DNA of 64,000 nt from Phycisphaerae bacterium (lineage in GTDB: Bacteria > Planctomycetota > Phycisphaerae > Sedimentisphaerales > UBA12454), in NCBI GenBank assembly GCA_041652575.1, contig JBAZHC010000001.1:62001-126000 (forward strand). Direction: 5' to 3'. The translations under genes and the position numbers were made by a program. Below, one piece after another: positions 40,190 through 49,304 of the stretch. The notes beneath the pieces are model-generated. The model saw nothing but the letters and a program-made list of their open reading frames with translations, had not been told where the DNA came from and did no database searches. The first letter of the stretch is position 1, and each line of letters begins with the position of its first letter.

Positions 40190-41023
40190 TTACGCCCTAA
40201 ATAACACATCCGCCCCTTTAGTCATTTTTTCAAGATCGATACGATGGCTGCCGAAAATATCATAGCATTTGTATCCATACCGCCCCATAAATTCTGAAAG
40301 TTCCCTGAGACTTTTTCCCATAAGCTTAAAAGCAGCAGGAGTAATCTCGGCAACAATAGGAGGGAGATTGCCTTTCGATTTATCGAAAAATCCGGAAGTC
40401 CCTAACAGTACCGGCAACTCAAAGCCTTCCGTATCAATTTTAATCAGGGAAATATTTGATATTTTGCATTTTTCAAGGTAGCTATCCAGCCTGCCGATTG
40501 TAACCGGGAAAGTCTCTTCGACGTGTTCCTGAGGCACAAACCCTGGAATTATCGAACTGCCCCCAAGACCGTGTTTGTGCTTAGTAATAGAGATTTGCCC
40601 GTTACTTTCTCCCAAAGCCATATTATTGACCACGAAATTGAATTCCGGATTTAAGCGGGCCAATGTTAATAAACGTTCATAATAAGCCGGAATAGGCTCA
40701 AAACTGTGAACTGTGCCTTCCTTTCCGACCAGACTCATACCGAACGCGGTTAAATAACCAACGTTTGCCCCTATATCAAGAAAAACGCCTCCGGGCTTTA
40801 GGTATTTCTTCAATGCCTCTCTGACATAAAACTCGTAGATTCCATAATACATTTTTTTGATATTTGAACCTAATGAGAAGTCAAAGATAAATTTAATATC
40901 ATTGACATAACCTTCATATACAGGAACCCTGCGCGGCATCGAACCGTATTTATATCTGCATTTATGCCACTTTATTTTGTAATACAGAAGCGGATGTTTA
41001 AACCATAAACCGCGTATTTTCAT
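40190..41023 (-). CDS. FkbM family methyltransferase
   Basis: 277 residues. FLDIGANVGYLTAFG is motif I, SFEPIP the acidic loop and LIKIDTEGFELPVLLG the characteristic FkbM block. It probably O-methylates a sugar of the exported glycan. It overlaps the upstream glycosyltransferase stop by 4 bp. Confidence 0.9.
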   Translation of the reverse strand: MKIRGLWFKHPLLYYKIKWHKCRYKYGSMPRRVPVYEGYVNDIKFIFDFSLGSNIKKMYYGIYEFYVREALKKYLKPGGVFLDIGANVGYLTAFGMSLVGKEGTVHSFEPIPAYYERLLTLARLNPEFNFVVNNMALGESNGQISITKHKHGLGGSSIIPGFVPQEHVEETFPVTIGRLDSYLEKCKISNISLIKIDTEGFELPVLLGTSGFFDKSKGNLPPIVAEITPAAFKLMGKSLRELSEFMGRYGYKCYDIFGSHRIDLEKMTKGADVLFRA

Positions 41024-42069
41024 ATTTCTGCTCCTTCAGTGTTCATATTCGTCCACGGGGCGTCGTAGCTGCCTTTTACAATCGAATCGATAATATATCG
41101 GGCTATCTTTTCACAATTAAATTCGTCGTGCGCACGCTGCATACCGGCCGCTGCGATTTTTTGCCGTTCCTGGTCGTGCTTTAAGTACCAGTCGGCCAGT
41201 TCGAAAAATTCGTCGTTTGTTTCGAAGTAACGGAGATGAGTGCCATCCTGGAAAAGCAAGTCGGAATCCGGAACCTTTTTGGCTAAGACAAATGTGCCGC
41301 AGGATAAATAGGTATAAAAACGGTCTGAATGACACATTCTGACATTATTATCAGCGTTAACGCTCAGGCCGATACGAGCTCCATTAATCGCATACAGATA
41401 ATCCATACCGCCTATTTTAGGAAATCCGAAAGCACCATATATTCTGGCGTTTGCTGTTTTTGAAAGTCTTGTGAGCAGTTCACTGCGAGTGTTTTCTACC
41501 GGGTACTTCGAACTTTTATCTCTGGTTTGTCCGGTAAATAAAATGTCGCATTTCCATTCTTCAGAAATATTGTATCTATGCTCCAAATCCGGGTCGCAGG
41601 GATAAGGCATAAAAACACATTTAATTCCCGAATCTTTATAAGCCTGCCGTCCACTTCCATCATTGGTTGTTATAACTAAATCCGTTTCTTTGGCGGCTTC
41701 AATCCGGTTTTTATGCAAATGAGGCCACAAGTCGCCGTCAAAAGCGCATATAAACGCATTCTTATTGGCCAGTCTTAATTTCTGAATAGTCTGCCTGTCC
41801 AGGAAATTTGCGAAAGTAATCATAATTATATCTGGTTGGTATTTTTTACTCTGCCGGACTAATAAATCATCCACCTTATCTTTGCAGATTTTTCTTGTAA
41901 GAAGATATGATGTCAGCGGCGCACAGTGGGAAAATGCCGTATTGTAATCAAAGGCCTGAACATCACAGCCTGAACGAATAAATCCTTTACCTAATTTTCT
42001 TTGGATGTCTTTAATTAATTTAGCTGTGTATTGCTTTGAATCACCGACAATAAGAATTCTATAACCCAT
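41020..42069 (-). CDS. CgeB-like glycosyltransferase
   Basis: 349 residues with a GT-B layout. RILIVGDSKQYTAKLI starts the N-terminal domain. DILFTGQTRDKSS, GLSVNADNNVRMCHSDRFYTYLSCGTFVLAKKV and the C-terminal YLKHDQERQKIAAAGMQRAHDEFN match the CgeB/Glyco_trans_1_2 type. Substrates are unknown. Confidence 0.85.
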   Translation of the reverse strand: MGYRILIVGDSKQYTAKLIKDIQRKLGKGFIRSGCDVQAFDYNTAFSHCAPLTSYLLTRKICKDKVDDLLVRQSKKYQPDIIMITFANFLDRQTIQKLRLANKNAFICAFDGDLWPHLHKNRIEAAKETDLVITTNDGSGRQAYKDSGIKCVFMPYPCDPDLEHRYNISEEWKCDILFTGQTRDKSSKYPVENTRSELLTRLSKTANARIYGAFGFPKIGGMDYLYAINGARIGLSVNADNNVRMCHSDRFYTYLSCGTFVLAKKVPDSDLLFQDGTHLRYFETNDEFFELADWYLKHDQERQKIAAAGMQRAHDEFNCEKIARYIIDSIVKGSYDAPWTNMNTEGAEI

Positions 42070-42099
42070 AAAATCTTTTTAAAATATTAAAATATATTT

Positions 42100-43116
42100 C
42101 TATCTATTGGCGTACATCTTTTGATAATACTGTTGATAATTGCCGCTGGTTACACGGCTGAGCCATTTTTTATTTTGGAGGTACCAGTCAATCGTATTTT
42201 TTATACCCTGCTCGAATTTTGTTGCCGCGTGCCAGCCGAGCTGAGCGTTTGTTTTCGCAGAGTCTATAGCATATCGCCGGTCGTGGCCGGGACGGTCTTT
42301 GACAAACGTTATCAGCGACTGAGGTTTATCAACCAGCTTGAGTATCGTATTTACCACTTCGAGGTTTGTTTTTTCATTGCTCGAACCGATGTTATAAACT
42401 TCGCCGCTCTTTCCGTCCGTTAAAACTTTCCATACGGCCCTGCAATGGTCCTCGACGTGTATCCAGTCGCGAACATTCAAACCATCGCCGTAAACGGGCA
42501 AAGGTTTATCGTTCAGAGCGTTGTTTATCATCAGCGGAATCATTTTTTCAGGGAATTGATACGGGCCGTAATTATTCGAGCATCTGGTTATGCTGTAATT
42601 GAGTCCCCATGTATGCCCAAAGGCTTTTACGAGCAAATCTGCCGCGGCTTTACTTGCCGAGTACGGTGAATTTGGAGACAGAGGAGTTTCTTCCGTGAAT
42701 TTGCCGGTCGGGCCAAGCTCGCCGTAAACCTCGTCGGTTGAAATCTGTATGAAACGCTTGATTTTTTTGTCGCAGGCGGCCTGGAGCAGGGTAAGCGTGC
42801 CGGTTACGTTGGTTTCGATAAAAATTTTGGGTTCCGTTATCGAACGGTCGACGTGACTTTCGGCGGCAAAGTTTACAATCGTATCGATTTTGTTTTTATC
42901 GATTATATCCTCAACTGTTTTGCCGTCGCATATATCGGCTTTGACGAAAAGATGGTTGGGATGCTTAAGAAAGCCTTCAAGATTTTCAAGATTTCCGGCA
43001 TAAGTGAGTTTGTCGAGATTGACGATGAAACAATCCGGCTGTTCGGCAAGCAGTAATCTTACGAAATTGCTTCCTATAAAGCCTGCCCCGCCTGTAACGA
43101 GAATTCTTTTCATCAT
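42100..43116 (-). CDS. rmlB: dTDP-glucose 4,6-dehydratase
   Basis: 338 residues. The NAD site is TGGAGFIGSNF, ISTDEVYG holds the catalytic Asp-Glu pair, and YSASKAAAD is the YxxxK motif. NNYGPYQFPEKMIPL and GDGLNVRDWIHVEDH are family blocks. It makes dTDP-4-keto-6-deoxyglucose. It overlaps rmlD by 4 bp. Confidence 0.96.
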   Translation of the reverse strand: MMKRILVTGGAGFIGSNFVRLLLAEQPDCFIVNLDKLTYAGNLENLEGFLKHPNHLFVKADICDGKTVEDIIDKNKIDTIVNFAAESHVDRSITEPKIFIETNVTGTLTLLQAACDKKIKRFIQISTDEVYGELGPTGKFTEETPLSPNSPYSASKAAADLLVKAFGHTWGLNYSITRCSNNYGPYQFPEKMIPLMINNALNDKPLPVYGDGLNVRDWIHVEDHCRAVWKVLTDGKSGEVYNIGSSNEKTNLEVVNTILKLVDKPQSLITFVKDRPGHDRRYAIDSAKTNAQLGWHAATKFEQGIKNTIDWYLQNKKWLSRVTSGNYQQYYQKMYANR

Positions 43117-43946
43117 ATTGTTTTCAAAAACCTTTCAAGAGATTTTTGCCACAATTCAATCGGTTTGTCAAGTAAAGACTGTATTTTGTCGCAGTGGAAT
43201 CTGCTGTTGGCGGGTCTCGCTGCGGCGGTTTTAAATTCGCTCGTTTTGCACGGAACGACTTCAGTATCGAGGTTAAGTTTTTCGAAAACAAATTTTGCCA
43301 TCTCGCAGCGGCTGGTAAAACCGGTGGCGGCATAGTGGAAAATACCCTGCGGTTTTTTCGCGATAAACTCGTGAATGACTTTGGCGGCTTCACAAGTCCA
43401 TGTCGGCGAGCCGAACTGGTCGTCAACAACTTTTAAACTGTCTCTTTGTTTGGAAAGAGAAACCAGTTTGCTTATGAAGTTATTGCCGTTTTTGCCGTAG
43501 GTCCACTGGACACGAATAATAGCAAAATTGTTATGATTTTTCGCTAAAAGCGTTTCGCCTTCGAGCTTGCTTTTGCCGTAAGCGTTTATTGGGTTAGGCA
43601 TATCGGTTTCGATGTAAGGCGTTTCTTTTTTGCCGTTGAAAACAAAATCGGTGCTTATGTGAATAACATAGATATTTTTTTTATTGGCGATTTGAGCGAG
43701 ATTGCCAACCGCCTCGGCGTTTACCTTAAAAGCGAGGTCATATTGACTTTCAGTTTTTTCGACATCTGTAAACGCGGCGCAGTTAATAACAATATTCGCA
43801 TTTTCGACGGCCCCGGCGAGCTGCTTTTTATCGGTGATATCAAAATTCGGCAGGTCGAGAGCGGTTATATTATCTCCGGCGCATAAATTACAAATCTCTG
43901 AACCGAGCATACCCTTTGCGCCGAGCAGTACAATTTTTTCAGCCAT
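43113..43946 (-). CDS. rmlD: dTDP-4-dehydrorhamnose reductase
   Basis: 277 residues. LLGAKGMLGSEI at the N-terminus, INCAAFTDVEKTESQ, HISTDFVFNGKKETPY and YGKSKLEGE are the RmlD blocks. It performs the last step to dTDP-L-rhamnose. It overlaps the epimerase gene by 8 bp. Confidence 0.94.
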   Translation of the reverse strand: MAEKIVLLGAKGMLGSEICNLCAGDNITALDLPNFDITDKKQLAGAVENANIVINCAAFTDVEKTESQYDLAFKVNAEAVGNLAQIANKKNIYVIHISTDFVFNGKKETPYIETDMPNPINAYGKSKLEGETLLAKNHNNFAIIRVQWTYGKNGNNFISKLVSLSKQRDSLKVVDDQFGSPTWTCEAAKVIHEFIAKKPQGIFHYAATGFTSRCEMAKFVFEKLNLDTEVVPCKTSEFKTAAARPANSRFHCDKIQSLLDKPIELWQKSLERFLKTI

Positions 43947-44466
43947 CCTGACGTGTCCAGTCGTAAGGGATGTCGTTGTCGTGAGGCGGTATTCTGAATT
44001 CGTCGGGCTGAGTGTAATTGTAAACTTCAGTCGGCGTGTTTACTATGTATGCCTCATCCTGACTTACACACATCCATCCGTGGCATACGCCTGGCGGAAT
44101 CTTCAAAACTGCCGGACAATGCTCGCCCATATAAATCTGGTTGACGCTGCCTTTGGTTTTCGAATCGTCCCTCGCATCGTAAAGAGCGACCTTTATCGTG
44201 CCTTTTACCACATAAAAGTAATCGGTTTGTTTTTTATGCCAGTGCCAGGCCTTTACGACGCCGGGATATGTCGAGGTAAAATAAACCTGTCCGAATTTTT
44301 CAAACAGTTCGTCATCGGCCCGCATAATTTCGCCGAGTCTGCCGCGTTCGTCCAGAAGAACCTTTGCGGCTTTTACCTTAACGCCTTCAATCAAACCGGC
44401 CGAGCCTGTAATGATAATCGAACCTTCGGAAAAAACTCTTTTCAATGTCGCTGTTTTTTTTGTCAT
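43939..44466 (-). CDS. rmlC: dTDP-4-dehydrorhamnose 3,5-epimerase-like cupin
   Basis: 175 residues with the RmlC cupin pattern: STYPGVVKAWHWHKKQTDYFYVVKG, ALYDARDDS, IPPGVCHGW and VNTPTEVYN. In classical RmlC the equivalent of KAWHWH is RGLHYQ, so the active-site region is divergent. Position between rmlA and rmlD argues that it fills the epimerase step. Confidence 0.8.
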   Translation of the reverse strand: MTKKTATLKRVFSEGSIIITGSAGLIEGVKVKAAKVLLDERGRLGEIMRADDELFEKFGQVYFTSTYPGVVKAWHWHKKQTDYFYVVKGTIKVALYDARDDSKTKGSVNQIYMGEHCPAVLKIPPGVCHGWMCVSQDEAYIVNTPTEVYNYTQPDEFRIPPHDNDIPYDWTRQDG

Positions 44467-45188
44467 TCTGGAGGCTCCTTAATAACCAGTTTGTTTGCAG
44501 TGTTAAGCGATTCAAATGTTCCGGCATCTGTCCACCAGCCGGCCAGAATATCATATTCGAGCTGATTGCGGCCGATATAAACGTTATTGACGTCGGTGAT
44601 TTCAAACTCTCCGCGGCCGGAGGGCTTTAACGTTTTGATTATGTTGAAAACATCGCTGTCGTAAAAATATATTCCGGTTACAGCGTGATTTGTTTTCGGA
44701 TTTTTCGGTTTCTCGATAATTTTGGTTACTTTTCCGTCTGAAATTTCAGCGACTCCGAAACGCTGCGGATTTTCGACTTTTTTGAGCAGGACTCTTGCTC
44801 CTTTTTTCTGGGCGGTAAATTTTTTCAGGTAAGGCTTTAATGGTGCCTTGAAGATGTTATCGCCGAGGATTATGACAAGGCCGCTGGTGCCTGCGAAGTT
44901 TTCCGCCAGAGAAAGTGCCTGAGCGATACCGCCGGCCTGGTCCTGAACTTTATAGGTGAATCGACAGCCGAAATCTTTGCCTGAACCGAGCAGATTTACC
45001 ACGTCGCCCATGTGGTCAACACCTGTTACAATAAGAATTTCCTTTATTCCGGCTGAGACGAGTTTTTCGACAGGGTAGTAAATCATCGGTTTTTTACCGA
45101 CAGCCAATAGATGTTTATTTGTAACCTTAGTCAGGGGCATCAGGCGGGAACCTGTTCCGCCGGCCAGAACGACACCTTTTATGTCCAC
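44463..45188 (-). CDS. rmlA: Glucose-1-phosphate thymidylyltransferase, short form
   Basis: 241 residues, about 50 fewer than E. coli RmlA, as in the short subfamily that lacks the C-terminal allosteric part. GVVLAGGTGSRLMPLTKVTNKHLLAV is the nucleotide-binding signature. GDNIF and EITDVNN are conserved. GTG start, with AAGGGAG at a good distance. First gene of the seven-gene leftward operon rmlA-C-D-B, glycosyltransferase, FkbM, methyltransferase. Confidence 0.93.
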   Translation of the reverse strand: MDIKGVVLAGGTGSRLMPLTKVTNKHLLAVGKKPMIYYPVEKLVSAGIKEILIVTGVDHMGDVVNLLGSGKDFGCRFTYKVQDQAGGIAQALSLAENFAGTSGLVIILGDNIFKAPLKPYLKKFTAQKKGARVLLKKVENPQRFGVAEISDGKVTKIIEKPKNPKTNHAVTGIYFYDSDVFNIIKTLKPSGRGEFEITDVNNVYIGRNQLEYDILAGWWTDAGTFESLNTANKLVIKEPPE

Positions 45189-45357
45189 AAAATTCTCCCT
45201 TTAAGTAACTGAATTACAGGATTTTACAATCATAACGGCGATAAGTCAATTAAAGGCTGATGCAGATGAAAAGGATTATAATCATTTTTTTGGCAGGGCG
45301 TGTTTAAAATCGGCGTTATCAGTATTGAAAACAGCTAATTTAGTGCAGGGAAAATGC
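45189..45357. other. Intergenic region upstream of rmlA
   Basis: About 170 bp without a coding sequence; it must hold the leftward rml promoter, which I cannot place with confidence. Confidence 0.4.
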
Positions 45358-45386
45358 TTGCTTTGCCGATAGAGGTTTAGTATAGT
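45358..45386 (+). promoter_or_regulatory. Promoter in front of the candidate structured RNA
   Basis: TTGCTT (45358-45363), a 17-bp spacer and TATAGT (45381-45386). No ORF follows; the next gene is the tRNA more than 200 bp downstream. Confidence 0.65.
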
Positions 45387-45504
45387 GTTGCCCAAGTCCC
45401 TGTCGAACGGGGTAGCAATAGGAATGTGGGGCCGGTAGAATCACGGCATAACCGGCTCAAACCTCCGACAGGACCCAACCGGCTCGTACTAACGGCCACC
45501 GTGA
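45387..45504 (+). ncRNA. Candidate structured RNA of unknown family
   Basis: Directly after the promoter the sequence is GC-rich in an AT-rich gap and folds as a rod: GTC/GAC and CTGTCG/CGACAG (45396-45405 with 45466-45474), GGGGT/ACCTC (45409-45413 with 45461-45465) and GCCGGT/ACCGGC (45431-45436 with 45451-45456). The apical loop contains TCACGG (45441-45446), which is complementary to CCGTGA at 45499-45504, a possible pseudoknot. AACCGGCTC occurs twice (45450-45458 and 45477-45485), so the inner strand has two possible partners. I tried SRP RNA, 6S, tmRNA, glmS and cyclic-di-GMP motifs and none fits. No clear terminator is visible. Confidence 0.5.
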
Positions 45505-45609
45505 AAACAGAAAAGTTGAAAATTTGAAATTTTATATTTAAGTGCTATTTTGTCTTTTTGTTTCATATTTTCAATGATTGGGTTTAACTATTTAATTTCA
45601 AAAGACTTA

Positions 45610-45681
45610 TACCCGGTGGTGTAATTGGTAACACAGAGGCTTTTGGTGCCCCCATTCTAGGTTCGAGTCCTAGCCGGGTAG
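45610..45681 (+). tRNA. tRNA-Gln (anticodon TTG)
   Basis: Acceptor stem TACCCGG/CCGGGTA, D arm GTGTAATTGGTAACAC, anticodon loop TTTTGGT (anticodon TTG) and T arm TAGGTTCGAGTCCTA. The discriminator is G; CCA is not encoded. The anticodon stem GAGGC/GCCCC has one A-C mismatch at the second pair. It lies 46 bp before glmU. Confidence 0.93.
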
Positions 45682-45727
45682 TTAAAATAGTTAAAAGTGA
45701 ATATTTGATATTAAAAGTGGATAGGTT

Positions 45728-46948
45728 ATGTCTGAAAAAGTTGCGATAATATTGGCCGCCGGCGTAAGCAGCCGGATGAACACCAAGCTGCCTAAGGTTC
45801 TGCACGAGGTCTGCGGAAGACCAATGCTGGCCTATGTAGTCGATGCCTGCAGACAGGCTGGTATTCAGCAATTATATGTTATAGTCGGTTACGGCAAAGA
45901 ACAGGTAATCGAGTATTTCAGCGACGACAAGAATATTACCTGGATCGAACAGGCAGAACAAAAAGGCACTGGCCACGCGGTGATGTGCTGCAAAAAACAT
46001 CTGGCTGATTTTGCCGGTGATACGCTTATTCTCTGCGGAGACGGTCCTTTAATCAGGACAGAAACGCTCAAGACGCTGATAGAAAAACACGAACGTGAAA
46101 TGTCGTCGGCCACGCTGGCTACGGCAATTCTTGACGACCCGAGCGGCTATGGCAGAATTGTCCGCGACAGTTACGGAAATATCCAGGGCATCGTCGAGGA
46201 CGGCGATTGTAGTCCTGTTCAGAAAACAATCAGGGAAGTTAATCCGAGCTACTACTGCTTTAAGAATAAAACGCTTTTCGAGGCTCTGGAAAAGATAACA
46301 CCTGACAATGTAAAGAAAGAATACTACCTGACCGACGCACTGCATTTGATTATAAAGGCCGGCCATAAAGTCGTCGCTGTAACGGCGGTTGCTGCGGAAG
46401 ACGCGATGGGCGTTAACAATCGTCAGCAGCTCAGCGAGGCAGGCAAGATTATGCAGCGAAGGGTTCAGGAAGGCTTTATGAAATCCGGCGTAACGATAGT
46501 CGACCCGCCTAATACGTGGATTGACGCCCGCGCACAAATAGGACAGGATTCGGTAATTGAGCCTTTTACATATATTCGCGGACGGGTAAAGATTGGCAGC
46601 AACTGCAGAGTAGGGCCTTTTGCTCATCTTCGCGACGGAACCGTGCTCGAGAACGATGTTGTTCTCGGCGTTTTTACCGAAGTGAAAAAATCGACGCTTG
46701 CCGACGGAGTCAGGGCCAGACATCACAGTTATATAGGCGACTCGAAAATCGGTAAAAATGTTACTATAGGCGCAGGTGCGATAACGGCGAACTTCGACGG
46801 CGAAAAAACAAATCCAAGTCAGGTTGGCGACGGAGCTTTTATCGGGGCCGGCTCGATACTCATCGCCCCGGTTACTGTTCCGGCTGGTACGCATATTTCG
46901 CCCGGCTCGGTAGTAAACGGCAGGGACGCCGCAGGAAAGAAAGAATAA
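45728..46948 (+). CDS. glmU: GlmU: UDP-GlcNAc pyrophosphorylase / glucosamine-1-phosphate acetyltransferase
   Basis: 406 residues, about 50 shorter than E. coli GlmU, mostly at the C-terminal end. The uridylyltransferase domain has ILAAGVSSRMNTKLPKVLHEVCG and EQKGTGHAV. The acetyltransferase is a left-handed beta helix with the hexapeptide repeats PFAHLRDGT and GAGAITANFDG; HHSYIGD keeps the catalytic His and Tyr. It makes UDP-GlcNAc for peptidoglycan and lipid A. It heads a long rightward gene run. Confidence 0.92.
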   Translation: MSEKVAIILAAGVSSRMNTKLPKVLHEVCGRPMLAYVVDACRQAGIQQLYVIVGYGKEQVIEYFSDDKNITWIEQAEQKGTGHAVMCCKKHLADFAGDTLILCGDGPLIRTETLKTLIEKHEREMSSATLATAILDDPSGYGRIVRDSYGNIQGIVEDGDCSPVQKTIREVNPSYYCFKNKTLFEALEKITPDNVKKEYYLTDALHLIIKAGHKVVAVTAVAAEDAMGVNNRQQLSEAGKIMQRRVQEGFMKSGVTIVDPPNTWIDARAQIGQDSVIEPFTYIRGRVKIGSNCRVGPFAHLRDGTVLENDVVLGVFTEVKKSTLADGVRARHHSYIGDSKIGKNVTIGAGAITANFDGEKTNPSQVGDGAFIGAGSILIAPVTVPAGTHISPGSVVNGRDAAGKKE

Positions 46949-46960
46949 AGGGACTGATAA

Positions 46961-47908
46961 ATGCCTTTGAGTAAAAACATAAAGATTTTCAGCGGTTCGA
47001 GTAATCCGGAACTTACAGAGAAGATATGCAAGTATCTCGAAGTGCCTATCGGCTGCGCTAAAATCGACAGGTTTCCCGACGGCGAAAAATTAATAAAGTG
47101 CGAAGACGATGTTCGCGGCAAGGATTGTTTTGTTGTGCAGTCCGGATGCAACCCAGTCGATGCGAATCTCGTCGAGCTTCTGATTTTTCTCGATTGCCTT
47201 AAACGCGCAAGCGCAAGCAGGGTAACCGCGGTTATACCGTATTTCGGTTATGCCCGGCAGGACAGAAAAGACGAGGGCAGAGTTCCGATAACAGCCAAGC
47301 TGGTTTCCAATCTTATAACCATAGCCGGCGCCGACAGGGTTCTCGCGATGGACCTTCACGCCGCCCAGCTTCAGGGATTTTTCGATATTCCGGTCGATCA
47401 TCTTTTTGCCGAGCCTGTGCTGACGAAATATTTCGGAACCAAAAAGATTGATAACCTGACAATAGTTTCGCCAGACCTTGGCAATATGAAACGAGCGGCG
47501 AGATACGTCGAACATCTCAACGGCGAACTGGCTATAATTCACAAAAGACGCATAAACGGCAGAGAAGTCCAGTGCGAAGAAATTATCGGTTCGGTCAAGG
47601 GAAGAAATGTTCTGATGTGCGACGATATGATTTCAACCGCCGGTACGATATGTTCGGCCGCCAAACTTGTCAAGAAACAGGGAGCAAATAAGGTATTTGT
47701 AGGCGCCACACACGGCATATTCTCCGACAAAGCCGTGGAAAGGATAGCCGATTCTCCGATTGACGAGATAGTGGTTACGGATACGATTCCCCTGGGAGCG
47801 AATACCAAAAAGCTCGCCAATCTCAAGGTGCTGACCGTTTCGGATATACTCGGAGAAGCTATAAAACGAATACATAATAACGAATCTATAAGTGCAATGT
47901 TTGCGTAG
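46961..47908 (+). CDS. prs: Ribose-phosphate pyrophosphokinase
   Basis: 315 residues, the standard length. KIFSGSSNPELTEKI, RFPDGEKLIKCEDDVRGKD, IPYFGYARQDRKDEGR and the PRPP loop VLMCDDMISTAGT are all present. It makes PRPP for nucleotide, His and Trp synthesis. It lies 12 bp after glmU, an arrangement shared with many bacteria. Confidence 0.96.
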   Translation: MPLSKNIKIFSGSSNPELTEKICKYLEVPIGCAKIDRFPDGEKLIKCEDDVRGKDCFVVQSGCNPVDANLVELLIFLDCLKRASASRVTAVIPYFGYARQDRKDEGRVPITAKLVSNLITIAGADRVLAMDLHAAQLQGFFDIPVDHLFAEPVLTKYFGTKKIDNLTIVSPDLGNMKRAARYVEHLNGELAIIHKRRINGREVQCEEIIGSVKGRNVLMCDDMISTAGTICSAAKLVKKQGANKVFVGATHGIFSDKAVERIADSPIDEIVVTDTIPLGANTKKLANLKVLTVSDILGEAIKRIHNNESISAMFA

Positions 47909-47954
47909 TATATTGGTAACTTATAATTTATGCTGAAAATGAGGTAAAGATAAC

Positions 47955-48617
47955 ATGGCATCAAAAGAGCTGATTTTAAAGGCTGAAACAAGAACAGAGC
48001 GAGGGAAGAAACGTTCGGCGAAACTTCGTAAGGAAGGCAAAATTCCTGCCATAATTTATGGGCATAAACAAGAGCCGGAGGCTGTTGTCCTTAACGCTCA
48101 TGATTTTGCCGAAGGCATCCGTCACGGACAAAGACTGCTTGACGTTGAAATTGGCGGAAAAACAGAAAAGCTGCTGATTAAGGAAGTCCAGTACGACTAT
48201 CTCGGCAGGAGTATAATTCATACCGACTTAATCAGAGTCGACCTGAGCGAAAAAGTTACGGTTGAAGTTCCGCTTGTATTCAAGGGCACTCCAGTCGGCG
48301 TGAGTGAAGGCGGAGTTCTTGAAGAGCATCTCGCCAAGATTGAGATTGAATGTACGGTAACAGAAATACCTGAAACAATCGATGTTTCTGTAAAGGGTCT
48401 CAAGATTGACGAATCGCTTCATACACGCGATATCGTACTGCCTGCCGGGGTCAGGCTTGTGACAGCACCTGATATACTTGTGGTTGCCTGTCATGAACCT
48501 ATTGTTATCGCTGAGCCGGAGGCTGAAGCAGTGGCTGGGGCAGAGCCGACATCTCCTGAGGTTATTACAGAAAGAAAACCGAAGGAAGGTGAAGAAGACG
48601 CTGAAAAGAAGGCTTAA
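47955..48617 (+). CDS. rplY: 50S ribosomal protein L25, long (CTC) form
   Basis: 220 residues. ELILKAETRTERGKKRSAKLRKEGKIPAIIYG starts the L25 domain that binds 5S rRNA; the TL5-type C-terminal domain follows (about 100-185), and an acidic Ala/Glu tail ends the protein. The order prs-rplY-pth is widely conserved. Confidence 0.95.
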   Translation: MASKELILKAETRTERGKKRSAKLRKEGKIPAIIYGHKQEPEAVVLNAHDFAEGIRHGQRLLDVEIGGKTEKLLIKEVQYDYLGRSIIHTDLIRVDLSEKVTVEVPLVFKGTPVGVSEGGVLEEHLAKIEIECTVTEIPETIDVSVKGLKIDESLHTRDIVLPAGVRLVTAPDILVVACHEPIVIAEPEAEAVAGAEPTSPEVITERKPKEGEEDAEKKA

Positions 48618-48657
48618 CGATTTTAACGAGCCGCAATGACAGGGCAGAAAAATCTGA

Positions 48658-49245
48658 ATGGACGAGATTAAGTTAATAGCCGGTCTTGGCAACCCTGACA
48701 AGGAATATGAAGGAACCCGTCATAATATCGGGTTCGAAGTTATAGAAAAACTGGCTGAGAAATTCGGCATCGAACTGCAAAAAGGAAAGTTTGGTGCAGC
48801 CTTCGGCCAGACGGTTCTTGAAGACAAAAAGTTAATATTGCTGAAGCCGCTGAAATATATGAATAACAGCGGGCAGGTTATTGCGACGGTTGCCGGTTTT
48901 TATAAATTAGAACCGCAGCAGATATTTGTAATAACCGATGACCTCGCTCTCGAACCGGGTCTGATAAGAATAAGAGCGTCCGGTTCGGCAGGCGGACATA
49001 ACGGGCTTGCCGATATCGTCGAGAAAATAGGTACCGAAAATTTCAGCCGGCTAAGAGTCGGCATCGGCGACAAAGGCCAAATGCAGGGAAGGGATTATGT
49101 TCTTTCCAGACCGGGTCAGGCGGAAAGAGAGCTTCTGAATCAGGCCGTCATACAGGCGGCAGAAGCGACGGTCTTCTGGGTCAGCAACGGCGTTGACGCG
49201 GCGATGACAAAATTTAATAAAAAGAACGCAGTAAAAGATAAATAA
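48658..49245 (+). CDS. pth: Peptidyl-tRNA hydrolase
   Basis: 195 residues. AGLGNPDKEYEGTRHNIGFEV holds the catalytic His and Asn10; LKPLKYMNNSGQ, ITDDLALEPG and GSAGGHNGLADI are conserved. It recycles tRNA from drop-off peptidyl-tRNA. Confidence 0.96.
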   Translation: MDEIKLIAGLGNPDKEYEGTRHNIGFEVIEKLAEKFGIELQKGKFGAAFGQTVLEDKKLILLKPLKYMNNSGQVIATVAGFYKLEPQQIFVITDDLALEPGLIRIRASGSAGGHNGLADIVEKIGTENFSRLRVGIGDKGQMQGRDYVLSRPGQAERELLNQAVIQAAEATVFWVSNGVDAAMTKFNKKNAVKDK

Positions 49246-49304
49246 AAGGTTCTAAACCTGAAATACAGTATTGTGATTAAAAGAATTGTTTAAGGAGTGT
49301 TAAT

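Noticed and set aside
45387..45504. SRP (4.5S) RNA or 6S RNA
   Set aside because: The GGAAGG/AGCAG core of SRP RNA is absent, and the length and bulge pattern do not fit 6S RNA.
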